Assembly (NCBI GenBank): GCA_031431235.1
Contig: JANPDA010000372.1
Coordinates: forward strand, 1-28,021
Source: JANNSW01 sp031431235
Lineage (GTDB): Bacteria; Pseudomonadota; Alphaproteobacteria; Rhizobiales; Hyphomicrobiaceae
Direction: 5' to 3'
DNA length: 28,021 nt
A model generated the notes under the pieces. The model saw only the letters and a program-made list of their open reading frames with translations, did not search any database and had not been told where the DNA came from. The stretch's first letter is position 1. Every line of letters begins with the position of its first letter. The translations under genes were made by a program, and so were the position numbers. Positions 8,601 through 16,317 of the stretch are shown in pieces.

Positions 8601-10154
8601 ATGGCGGTGTCGAGCAGAGAGCGGAGCATTGTGCGGCGGCTGGTGCCGGTCGCGACAATCGTGGCGGCAGCGTTGGGAACGGCCGGGCTGGGGGGATGCA
8701 GCCTCACGCCGGAGCCGATCGAGGAGACCGCCGCGATCGAGCGGGCGAGTGCAGACCAGGCCGCGCTCTATGCCGAGCAGGAGCCGATCGCCGGCTCGAT
8801 CGATCTCTACGAGGCGATTGCACGTGGCCTCAAATACAATCTCGACAAGCGCCTGAAGCTGATGGAGCGCGTGTTGGCGGATCGCGCACTCGAATATGGG
8901 GCGACGGCCATGCTGCCCCAACTGGCGGCCAGCGCCGGCTATCGCGGTCGTGACGATTACCGCGGCTCGTCCAGCCGCTCGCTGCTGACGGGGCGCCAGT
9001 CGCTCGAGGTGTCGACCTCGGAGGACAAGCACCTGCGCACCAGCGACCTGCAAATGGTCTGGAACGTGCTCGATTTCGGCCTCACCTACATCCGCGCCCG
9101 CCAGGATGGGGACCGTGTGCTGATCGCGGAGGAGCGCCGGGTCAAGGCGACGCAGAACCTCGTGCTCGACATCCGCGACGCCTATTGGCGGGGGGTCGCA
9201 GCCGAGCGCATGCTGCCCCGCATCGGCGGCCTGATGCAGCGCATCGAGGCGGCAGCAGCTACCTCCAAGCGGGTCATCGCTTCTGGGGCTGGCGAGCCTT
9301 CCGACGAGCTCAAGCTGCAGCGCGTGCTGTTCGAGCAGCTACGCGACCTGACCGAGGTGAAGCGGCGCCTTGCGCTGGCCAAAGCCGAGCTTGCCGCGCT
9401 GATGAATGTGCCGCCCGGCACCGCGTTCCGCGTCGCTATCCCCTCGAGCGACCGGATGCCGGCGCCGCATCTGCAGGTCGCCGCCGACGAGTTGGAGCTT
9501 GCCGCGCTCGTCAACCGGCCCGAGCTGCGCGAGGAGGATCTGAAGAAGCGGATCTCGCTCAATGAGGTGCATGCGGCCTATGTGCGGCTGCTGCCCGGAC
9601 TCGAGCTTCGGATCGGCACCAACTACGATTCGAACTCCTTCCTGTTCGAGCCCACCTGGGAAAGTGCCGCGGGCCTCATCACCAAGAACCTGATGGAGCT
9701 TGCAACCGCGGGCCGATCGATCGGCTACGCGGAGCAGGACGTGGCGGTCGCCGATGCGAGGCGCCTGACGCTCAGCATGGCGATCATCGCCCAGCTCCAC
9801 ATCGCGCTGGAGCGCTATGCGCTCGCGGCCGACGTGTTCCAGGCCTCCAGCCGGCTCTATGGCATCGACCGTGAGATCGCCTCGATCGCGACCAAAGGCG
9901 CGGCCGCGAGCGCTACCTCGGACAGCGAAGCGTTGACGGCCGAAGCGCGGCGCACGGTCTCGGAGCTGCAATTCTACACCGCCTATGCCGACGTCCAGAA
10001 CGGTTGGGGCCGCATCCTCAACTCGATCGGTGCCCATCGGTTCCCCGAGGAGATCGAGCAGCAGGACGTGGCGATCCTTGCCGACACGCTGCGCACAACT
10101 CTCGACGATTGGCGCCCGCCGCAGCAGGTGTTCGAGGTGGCATCCAGCCAATAA
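8601..10154 (+). CDS. TolC/NodT-family outer-membrane efflux lipoprotein
   Basis: This 517-residue protein has the make-up of an outer-membrane channel of the TolC/OprM class. Residues 1-32 are a lipoprotein signal peptide (RRLVPVATIVAAALGTAGLGGC) and C33 would be the acylated cysteine. The rest is helix-rich with heptad-like Ala/Leu/Arg stretches typical of the periplasmic barrel, and includes the N-terminal motif SIDLYEAIARGLKYN. The ATG at 8601 was chosen over an in-frame TTG at 8568 because GAGGG lies just upstream and the signal peptide then starts correctly. Family members form trimeric channels that dock with HlyD-type adaptors, and three such adaptors follow. It probably provides the outer-membrane exit of this locus. 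The exact substrate is inferred only from the neighbouring giant gene. Confidence 0.85.
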   Translation: MAVSSRERSIVRRLVPVATIVAAALGTAGLGGCSLTPEPIEETAAIERASADQAALYAEQEPIAGSIDLYEAIARGLKYNLDKRLKLMERVLADRALEYGATAMLPQLAASAGYRGRDDYRGSSSRSLLTGRQSLEVSTSEDKHLRTSDLQMVWNVLDFGLTYIRARQDGDRVLIAEERRVKATQNLVLDIRDAYWRGVAAERMLPRIGGLMQRIEAAAATSKRVIASGAGEPSDELKLQRVLFEQLRDLTEVKRRLALAKAELAALMNVPPGTAFRVAIPSSDRMPAPHLQVAADELELAALVNRPELREEDLKKRISLNEVHAAYVRLLPGLELRIGTNYDSNSFLFEPTWESAAGLITKNLMELATAGRSIGYAEQDVAVADARRLTLSMAIIAQLHIALERYALAADVFQASSRLYGIDREIASIATKGAAASATSDSEALTAEARRTVSELQFYTAYADVQNGWGRILNSIGAHRFPEEIEQQDVAILADTLRTTLDDWRPPQQVFEVASSQ

Positions 10155-10328
10155 CCGGCTTCGGGGTGGGTTTCGCTCGCTCCCCCGAGGGCGGGCGCGG
10201 ACCGGCAGGCTTCCTTGTTCCGCGTCAGGCATCGGCGCTTCCCGTTTCTCCCTTGGGTTCCGCCATCGTCCGCGCCCGCATCGCAGCCGTCGAGACCAGG
10301 GTCGGACCCTGAGAAAATGAGAGCGCCG

Positions 10329-11081
10329 ATGATCGACCGTTGCACGTTTGCTTGTTGCGCTCTCATGGTGTCTTGGGGAATCGCGACCGCCGGCGAGGCT
10401 CGGATCAGGGGACTGCTGGTTCCCATGGACCACGCGACCATTGCCAGCCGGCTCGAAGCGACAATCAGCTCGATCGGCCCCGACAATGGCGAGCCGTTCG
10501 ACGCCGGCGATGTTCTCGTTACTTTCGATTGCGGCCGCTACGATGCCGAGCTGGAGCGGGCACGCGCCGCAGCCGAAGCAGCCGGCGATACACTCGAGGT
10601 CAAACGTCAGCTCGCCGGCTCGGGCTCGGCGAGCCGGCTGCAGGCGGTGCTGGCCGAAGCGGACCTGAAGCGGGCGCGAGCGGAAGTGACCGTCGCCACG
10701 AGCCAGACCACCCAGTGCCAGATCAGGGCACCCTATGACGGACGCGTGGTGCGCCGGATCGCCAACGCCAACGAGACCGTCGGCTTCGGTACGGCGCTGA
10801 TCGAGATCGCCGGCAGCGCCGGGCTCGAGGTCCGCATGTTCGTGCCCTCGGCCTGGCTCACCCGGCTCGCGGTCGGCGACAGGGTGAGCTTCGAGGTCGA
10901 GGAGACTGGCTCGACGGTCGAGGCCCGGATCGTCGCGACTGGGGCCTGGATCGACAATGTGAGCAAGCTCGCCGAGGTGCGCGCAATCGTTACCTCGCCA
11001 GCCAAAGGGCTGGTCGCTGGCATGAGTGGCACCGTCAGGCTCGAGCCACAGGCTACCCTGGCAGCGGGGACGGTGCGGTGA
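10329..11081 (+). CDS. Short periplasmic adaptor, HlyD/RND membrane-fusion type
   Basis: From the ATG at 10329 this is 250 residues. An in-frame ATG at 10317 is an alternative, and GAGAGC sits before 10329. Residues 1-22 look like a cleavable signal peptide (CALMVSWGIATAGEA). Then come a lipoyl-like half (PFDAGDVLVTFDCGRYDAELERA), a very short helical hairpin, the second lipoyl half (CQIRAPYDGRVVRRIANANETV) and a beta-barrel region. It is much shorter than HlyD or AcrA because the coiled-coil hairpin is minimal. Its 3' end overlaps the next start by four bases (GTGA), so the two are probably translationally coupled. It likely bridges the inner-membrane components and the TolC-like lipoprotein. 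Confidence 0.8.
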   Translation: MIDRCTFACCALMVSWGIATAGEARIRGLLVPMDHATIASRLEATISSIGPDNGEPFDAGDVLVTFDCGRYDAELERARAAAEAAGDTLEVKRQLAGSGSASRLQAVLAEADLKRARAEVTVATSQTTQCQIRAPYDGRVVRRIANANETVGFGTALIEIAGSAGLEVRMFVPSAWLTRLAVGDRVSFEVEETGSTVEARIVATGAWIDNVSKLAEVRAIVTSPAKGLVAGMSGTVRLEPQATLAAGTVR

Positions 11082-12415
11082 GCGAGGAGATCCCGCGTCA
11101 GGTCCTGATCCTGACCCGCCTCGCCCAGCTCGAGCTCGAGCTGCGCCAGGCCGAGAGTCGGGAGGTGCTCGGCTTCATCGCCGTCAATGACCTGCACCGG
11201 GTGGTGCCGTTCGATCATGCGGCGCTGTGGCGGGCCGACCTCGGGCGCATCACGGCGGTCTCGGGCGGGCTCAAGGTCGAGGCGACGGCGCCCGAGATCG
11301 TCGGGCTCGGCGCGATCGCCGCTGCGCTATGCCAACCGCAGCCGGAAGGCTGCCAGCCGCGGCGAATCGACCAGAAGCAGCTGCAAGGCCGGCTCGGCGA
11401 AGTGGCAGGGCGCTTCCTCTTCGGCGATAGCATCCTCGTCCCGCTCGCGCGACCCGGCTCGACGCTCGAAGGCGCCCTCGTGCTGTTGCGGGCGAGCCCG
11501 TTTTCCGACGGCGAGCTACGTGTGCTCGGCCGGCTCGGCTCGGCGATCGGCACCGCATTGGCCGCCTGGCGGGCGCCACAGCTCCAGAGCGCCAAGCGCC
11601 AGCGAAGGCGGCTCGTCATCGTCGCAATGCTCGCAGCCGGCCTCGCTCTCCTGATGGTTCCCGTGCCGATGACCATTCTCGCCGAGGCGACAGTCGTGCC
11701 GATCGAGCCGATGGTTGTTGCGGCGCCGCTCGACGGCGTGATCGCAGCGGTGCTGGCCCAGCCCAACCAGGCGCTGGCGAAGGGCGCATTGCTGCTGACG
11801 TTCGACCGCACCGAGCTGGCTGCTCAGCGCGACGTGCAGGCAAAGCGAGTGCGCGTGCTGGAAGCCGAGCATGCCCGGACCGAGCAGCAGGCCTTCCTCG
11901 ACGAGCGCGCCCGTGCCGAGCTGGGGCTGACGCTCGCCCGGCTCGAGGAAGGTCGCGCCGAGCTCCGGCTCGCGGCGGACCGGCTCGCCCGCGCGGAAGT
12001 CCATGCGCCGGGTGCCGGCATTGCCGTCATCGAAGGCCGCAGCTCCTGGATCGGCCGGCCGGTGCGGGTCGGCGAGAAGATTCTCTCGATCGCCGATCCA
12101 GGCCGGGCAAGGCTCGAGATCCGGATTGCCGTCGAGGATGTGCTGGTGGTCGCGCCGGGCGCGGCGGTCGATCTGTTCCTGGCGATCGCACCGTCGCGGC
12201 CGGTGCAGGCAATCCTCACGAGTGTCAGCTACGACGTGCGGCAAGTTGCAGGCGCAATGCCGGCCTTCATCGGGGAAGCCGAGCTCGTCGACAGCACCTC
12301 GGTCCCACGGCTGGGGCTTACCGGAACAGCCCGCATCACCGGCGGGCGGGCGCCGCTCGGATACTTCCTGCTGCGCAAGCCGCTCGCCAGCTTGCGCCGG
12401 CTGCTCGGCGTGTAG
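11078..12415 (+). CDS. GAF-like domain fused to HlyD-type membrane adaptor
   Basis: This 445-residue protein starts at GTG 11078, overlapping the previous stop. Residues about 15-165 resemble a GAF sensor domain (HRVVPFDHAALWRADLG, then ILVPLARPGSTLEGALVLLR). A basic stretch (KRQRRR) precedes one transmembrane helix at about 178-200. The remainder is a periplasmic adaptor with lipoyl-like halves (APLDGVIAAVLAQPNQALAKGALLL and AEVHAPGAGIAVIE), an intervening coiled coil (about 245-305) and a beta-barrel. The topology puts the GAF-like domain in the cytoplasm, so an intracellular signal could be sensed by an export adaptor. No catalytic domain accompanies it. The GAF assignment is by pattern only; the adaptor part is secure. 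Confidence 0.8.
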   Translation: MSEEIPRQVLILTRLAQLELELRQAESREVLGFIAVNDLHRVVPFDHAALWRADLGRITAVSGGLKVEATAPEIVGLGAIAAALCQPQPEGCQPRRIDQKQLQGRLGEVAGRFLFGDSILVPLARPGSTLEGALVLLRASPFSDGELRVLGRLGSAIGTALAAWRAPQLQSAKRQRRRLVIVAMLAAGLALLMVPVPMTILAEATVVPIEPMVVAAPLDGVIAAVLAQPNQALAKGALLLTFDRTELAAQRDVQAKRVRVLEAEHARTEQQAFLDERARAELGLTLARLEEGRAELRLAADRLARAEVHAPGAGIAVIEGRSSWIGRPVRVGEKILSIADPGRARLEIRIAVEDVLVVAPGAAVDLFLAIAPSRPVQAILTSVSYDVRQVAGAMPAFIGEAELVDSTSVPRLGLTGTARITGGRAPLGYFLLRKPLASLRRLLGV

Positions 12416-12427
12416 AGGAACCTGACG

Positions 12428-14557
12428 ATGCAGGACGCTCCGGTCAAACCGCTTGCACGCTTGCGCGAGGATGTCGTGCTCCATCGCGGCCGGCGACGAG
12501 GCGGTGGTGCTCCCACCATCGTGCTGCACGATCCCGCGTCGAACGCCCACTTCGAGCTCGGCTGGCTCGAGTATGAGCTGATCACCCGCTGGGGTCTGGG
12601 CACCGAGGCGGCGATCGTCGCGGCCGTGCGGAGCGAGACGACACTGGTGCCACGACCCGAGGATGTGCAGGCGCTCGCGCGCTTCCTCACGGCCAACGGC
12701 CTCGTGCGCGTCACCGCCAAGGAGATCCTCGCTGCCATGGCGGGCGCGGCCCACCCCGGCATGGGTCGCCGACTCGCCAGGCTGCTGTCCTCGGTGTTGT
12801 TCCGGCGATTGCCGCTCGTTGCGCCGCAAGCGATGCTGGTGCGCGGCTTGTGGCTCGCCCGCCCATTCTTCACCCGCGCCTTCCTCGTTCTGATGGTCTT
12901 GCTGCTCGGGGTTGCGCTCCATCTCGTCTCGCTCGAATGGAGCGCCTTCCGCGCTGGACTCGCCGCGATCGCCAGTCCCGAGGCCATCGCCGGCATCCTC
13001 GCGGCGCTCGCCATCGGCAAGAGCCTGCATGAGCTCGCACACGCGTTTGCGACCGTCCGGCATGGTGGCGAGGTGACCTCGATGGGTGTGTCGCTGATCA
13101 TGCTGTGGCCGGTGCTCTACACCGAGACGTCGAGCGCCTGGACGCTGCCAGACCGGAGCAAGCGGATGGAGATCGCGGCAGCCGGCGTGCTGGCGGAAGG
13201 GTGCCTCGCGATCGTCGCGCTGCTGGCATGGCCCTTGATCGATCCGGGGCCGATGCGCAACGCCGTGCAATTCGCCGCGGGAACGCTGGTGCTCATGTCG
13301 CTCGTCGTCAATTTGAACCCGCTGATGCGGTTCGATGGCTATTTCCTGCTGTCGGAAGCGCTCGCGTTCGACAATCTGCATCCCCGAGCAGTCGCGATGC
13401 TCCAGAGTTGCGCGCGGCTCGTCTTTGCAGGCCATCGAGCGCCTTCGCCCGAGCCTGAGCTGCGCCTCCCTCAGCGCGGCGCGCTCGCATTGTTCGGGGC
13501 GGCGGTGCTCGTCTACAGGATCACGCTCTACGCAGGAATAACGCTGATGATCTCGAGGGTGCTCGCTCCCGCATTCGCACTACCGCTCGCAGGCGCGGTG
13601 ATCGCAGCTTTCCTCATCGCACCCTTGGCCGCGGAGATGGCCTCTTGGCTGAAGCTCGCCCAGGCTGCGAAGGGCCGGCTGCTCGGAGCAAGTCGGGTCG
13701 CGCTCATGCTGGCGCCGATCGTGCTCGTCATCATCCTACCTTGGCGGTCGAGCGTGACGATGCCTGCGATCTACGAGGGCGGACGCATTCTCGACGTCTA
13801 TGCGCCGGAGCCGGCGCTGGTGAAGACTGTGCTTGGCCGGTTGGGTGACCAGGTCGCGACGGGCACCTCGCTCCTTCGGCTCGCGGCCCCCGACGTCGAG
13901 CAGCGTCTCGACGCCTTGCGCCAGCGCGCAAACGCGCTCGAGCGCACGATCGAGCTGAAGCGTGGTCGCAGCGACTTCCACGAGGCGCTGGCAGTCGGGG
14001 AGGCCGAGCTGCTGCGGATCGGGGTGGAGGTACAGGGGCTCATGTCGCGCCTCGCGCGCCTCGATCTACGCTCACCCTCCCCCGGCGTGATCGAGCTGCT
14101 CGCGACGGGGCTTGCCGCTGGCCGCTGGGTTTCGCGCGAGGAGCCGCTCGTGCGCATCGTCGCGGCAAGGGAGACAACGGCGACCGGCTTTGCCGACGAG
14201 CGCGACATCGGCCTCATTCGGCCCGGTGCTCGCGCCGCGCTGCTGCTCGATGGCTTGCCTGATCGTGTGATCGGGGCGGTGGTCGAAAGCGTTTTCCAGG
14301 AGGGGCTGACCGAGCTCGACAACCCGCTGCTCGCAAGCATCAATGGCGGTCCGGTGATCGTCCGGCAGGGAGCGGCGAATGCACTCCTGCCCGAGAGCGC
14401 GCTCTACAAGGTCCGCCTCGCGCTCGTCGCCGCAGATGGCCACGAGCTGCCCATGATCGAGACCCGCGGCTTCGCCAGGATCGAGACGGAGCCCCGCAGC
14501 CTCGCCAACCGGCTGATCGAGCGCCTGATCGGATTGTGGCGGCGCGAGGTCGGCTAG
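12428..14557 (+). CDS. M50/site-2-protease-like membrane protein with PqqD-like and HlyD-like domains
   Basis: This 709-residue protein has three parts. Residues about 12-95 resemble a PqqD-type peptide-binding domain (IVLHDPASNAHFELGWLEYELITRW). Residues about 150-440 are polytopic and carry HELAH at 201-205 and NPLMRFDGYF at 297-306, the zinc-ligand motifs of M50 metalloproteases. The H201, E202, H205 and D303 set is intact. Residues about 450-690 are an adaptor module with lipoyl-like halves and a coiled coil (about 485-535). The ribosome-binding site AGAGGAA overlaps the preceding stop codon, so this is one operon. Related architectures are annotated as M50 peptidase or HlyD-family proteins. 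Whether it cleaves, guides or energises export is unknown. The TAG stop lies in a palindromic element. Confidence 0.8.
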   Translation: MQDAPVKPLARLREDVVLHRGRRRGGGAPTIVLHDPASNAHFELGWLEYELITRWGLGTEAAIVAAVRSETTLVPRPEDVQALARFLTANGLVRVTAKEILAAMAGAAHPGMGRRLARLLSSVLFRRLPLVAPQAMLVRGLWLARPFFTRAFLVLMVLLLGVALHLVSLEWSAFRAGLAAIASPEAIAGILAALAIGKSLHELAHAFATVRHGGEVTSMGVSLIMLWPVLYTETSSAWTLPDRSKRMEIAAAGVLAEGCLAIVALLAWPLIDPGPMRNAVQFAAGTLVLMSLVVNLNPLMRFDGYFLLSEALAFDNLHPRAVAMLQSCARLVFAGHRAPSPEPELRLPQRGALALFGAAVLVYRITLYAGITLMISRVLAPAFALPLAGAVIAAFLIAPLAAEMASWLKLAQAAKGRLLGASRVALMLAPIVLVIILPWRSSVTMPAIYEGGRILDVYAPEPALVKTVLGRLGDQVATGTSLLRLAAPDVEQRLDALRQRANALERTIELKRGRSDFHEALAVGEAELLRIGVEVQGLMSRLARLDLRSPSPGVIELLATGLAAGRWVSREEPLVRIVAARETTATGFADERDIGLIRPGARAALLLDGLPDRVIGAVVESVFQEGLTELDNPLLASINGGPVIVRQGAANALLPESALYKVRLALVAADGHELPMIETRGFARIETEPRSLANRLIERLIGLWRREVG

Positions 14558-14628
14558 TGGCCTGTCTCCGAAATACGCTCAACCTCGCAGTGTCCTCTGA
14601 AGCGTAATTCGGAGTTGAAAGGACACTA
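14555..14628. repeat. TA-bounded imperfect palindrome, MITE-like
   Basis: The left arm (14555-14579, starting TAGTGGCCTG) matches the reverse complement of the right arm (14601-14628, ending GGACACTA), apart from a 3-base gap and a few mismatches. The core arms TCCGAAATACGCT (14567-14579) and AGCGTAATTCGGA (14601-14613) differ at one base. An internal copy of AGTGTCC is at 14589-14595. TA dinucleotides lie at both ends, as expected for an IS630/mariner-type target. Its first TAG is the stop codon of the M50 gene. It could also act as a transcription terminator. Confidence 0.5.
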
Positions 14629-14657
14629 GCAACTCTATGATTCTAGTGTGGTTTCTC

Positions 14658-14709
14658 CTCGCAAATGCCATCATCGAGCCAGCCGCGGATACTGGATGGC
14701 ATTTGCGAG
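14658..14709. repeat. Perfect 15-base inverted repeat upstream of FHA gene
   Basis: The arms CTCGCAAATGCCATC (14658-14672) and GATGGCATTTGCGAG (14695-14709) are perfect reverse complements with a 22-base loop. No T-tract follows, so a terminator is unlikely. It sits 90 bases before the FHA gene start and could be an operator, an RNA structure or a small repeat element. Confidence 0.6.
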
Positions 14710-14798
14710 AACCGAGCCGACAATCGTCCGCACGACCGTTGATACCGCCACATCCGAGGGTTATCTTCCCGAAAGGTCTTGCAAACGAAGGGCTCCAG

Positions 14799-15521
14799 AT
14801 GCGCCGGGCGATCGCGCTCCTTGTCTTGTGCCTCGTCCTCGTGCCGCTGGCGGTGGGGGGCGCGATCCTGGTTGCCCCGGATCAGCCGGCGCTCGGTCAG
14901 ACCACGGACACGACCACAATTGCTGCCGAGCCGGTGCCACCGCCGATCGAGGCCTCGGCGCTCGACCGGCTGCGGACCTGGGTGAGCGAAAGCTATCAGC
15001 GGGAGCCCTCCTTGACGCTGGCACTGGGGTTGGTGCTGGTGCTCTCGCCATTGATCTCGATCGCGGCACTGCTCGCCGTCAAGCTCGCGAAAGCCAGCGA
15101 GCGGCGTGTCGCGCGCAAGGACGCGCCATTGCGCCAAGCCATGCAGGCCGCGGACGACGCGCCGAGCGGCACGGTTGGCAGCAATCCCCCCACGACCGCG
15201 CCCAACGCCATCGCAACGCTGCAACTCGTCGGCAGCGATGCCACATCTTTGCCGCTCGAGGGAACGATGGTCCGAATCGGCCGGCATGAGGAGAATGACA
15301 TTCGCCTCGCGAGCAAGACGGTGCACCGCTATCATGCGGTGGTCCATCTGACGCCCGACCGGCACTATGTACTGACCGATCTGAGCGGAGTGGACGGCAA
15401 TGGAGTGGTCGTCAACGGCGAGCGGGTGGAGCAGGCGACCTTGAAGCCCGACGACGTGATCGAGCTGGGTGAGGTCAAGCTGCGGTTCTGCCTCGGCGAG
15501 GCGGCGGCGATGGCGCGCTAG
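14799..15521 (+). CDS. Membrane-anchored FHA-domain protein
   Basis: From the ATG at 14799, preceded by GAAGGG, this protein has 240 residues. There is a first hydrophobic helix at about 4-26 and a second at about 72-96. The segment between them should be periplasmic and the C-terminal part cytoplasmic. Residues about 140-232 form an FHA domain with the hallmark residues: GR at 161-162, then S172, H176 and H179, and the NG pair at 206-207. FHA domains bind phosphothreonine peptides. A second FHA-like gene and a PP2C phosphatase follow, so it probably belongs to a phospho-signalling relay at the inner membrane. An upstream in-frame ATG at 14637 was rejected because it would run through the inverted repeat and has no ribosome-binding site. 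Confidence 0.85.
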   Translation: MRRAIALLVLCLVLVPLAVGGAILVAPDQPALGQTTDTTTIAAEPVPPPIEASALDRLRTWVSESYQREPSLTLALGLVLVLSPLISIAALLAVKLAKASERRVARKDAPLRQAMQAADDAPSGTVGSNPPTTAPNAIATLQLVGSDATSLPLEGTMVRIGRHEENDIRLASKTVHRYHAVVHLTPDRHYVLTDLSGVDGNGVVVNGERVEQATLKPDDVIELGEVKLRFCLGEAAAMAR

Positions 15522-15548
15522 TTTTCTTTTGAGCAATTGGAGATCGAC

Positions 15549-16301
15549 ATGACCGCAGATGACCAGGCACGCGGCGGCAAGCCAGGCGAGAAACCCGAAG
15601 CTGGCCTGCTGAAGGAAGGCTTGAAGGCCGTCGCCGGGGAAGCACCGCGGACGGCGGCCGTCGGGCGGGCCGATGATCCCGACCGCACCGCATTGATGCC
15701 ACGAGCCGACCGCAAGGAGCCAGCGGGTGGCCGCATGGCGGTGTTGCAGGACGCGATGCGGGCCGTCGAAGCCGCGCTCGGCACGACGCCGGCAAAGAGT
15801 GCTGGAGCAGCCGGCGAGAAGAAGAGCAGCGAGGTGCCACCGACGCTGGCGGTGCGCGCAGGGGGAGCAGGACGGATGGACCACATGAAAACGCAGGTGG
15901 TGCGTGGCCAGAAGCGCCCGATCCGCACCGACTTCCACCAGGAGCCGGTCGTCGCCTGGCTGGTCGTGATCGGCGGCCCGGGGCTCGGCGCCTTCCGACC
16001 CGTGTTCGAGGGCAACAACACGATCGGGCGCGCGGCGACGCAGCGTATACCGATCAATTTCGGCGACGACACCATCTCGGCCGAGGAGCAGGCCTATCTG
16101 CGCTACGATTCGGCCGACCGGCAGTTCCTGTTCGTGCCCAACCTCGCCAAGACCAATGTGGTCTCGGTCAACGATGCCAAGCCGACCACCGCGGTCAAGC
16201 TGGCGCCGATGGACGTCGTTACCATCGGCCAGACGCAGCTCGTGTTCGTGCCGTTCTGCGGCGATGAGTTCGACTGGTCGGAGCTCGCCGATCTCGATTG
16301 A
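15549..16301 (+). CDS. FHA-like domain protein with long disordered N-terminus
   Basis: This is a 250-residue cytoplasmic protein starting at ATG 15549, with GGAG six bases upstream. Residues 1-110 are charged and low-complexity (many Ala, Glu, Lys, Gly) and probably disordered. Residues about 135-245 are FHA-like: NNTIGRAATQRIPINFGDD, then ISAEEQAYLRYD, ending FVPFCGDEFDW. In canonical FHA domains a Ser and a His follow the GR motif; here the His position appears to be Gln (EEQA), so phosphothreonine binding may be altered. The gene lies 27 bases after the membrane FHA gene and 16 bases before the phosphatase, which indicates one operon. Confidence 0.8.
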   Translation: MTADDQARGGKPGEKPEAGLLKEGLKAVAGEAPRTAAVGRADDPDRTALMPRADRKEPAGGRMAVLQDAMRAVEAALGTTPAKSAGAAGEKKSSEVPPTLAVRAGGAGRMDHMKTQVVRGQKRPIRTDFHQEPVVAWLVVIGGPGLGAFRPVFEGNNTIGRAATQRIPINFGDDTISAEEQAYLRYDSADRQFLFVPNLAKTNVVSVNDAKPTTAVKLAPMDVVTIGQTQLVFVPFCGDEFDWSELADLD

Positions 16302-16317
16302 TGTGCAGGTCCCCTCG

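Noticed and set aside
11516..13435. Minus-strand open frame of 639 codons opposite the adaptor and M50 genes
   Set aside because: Composition is His/Gln/Arg-rich without domains, and the plus strand holds two well-supported genes.
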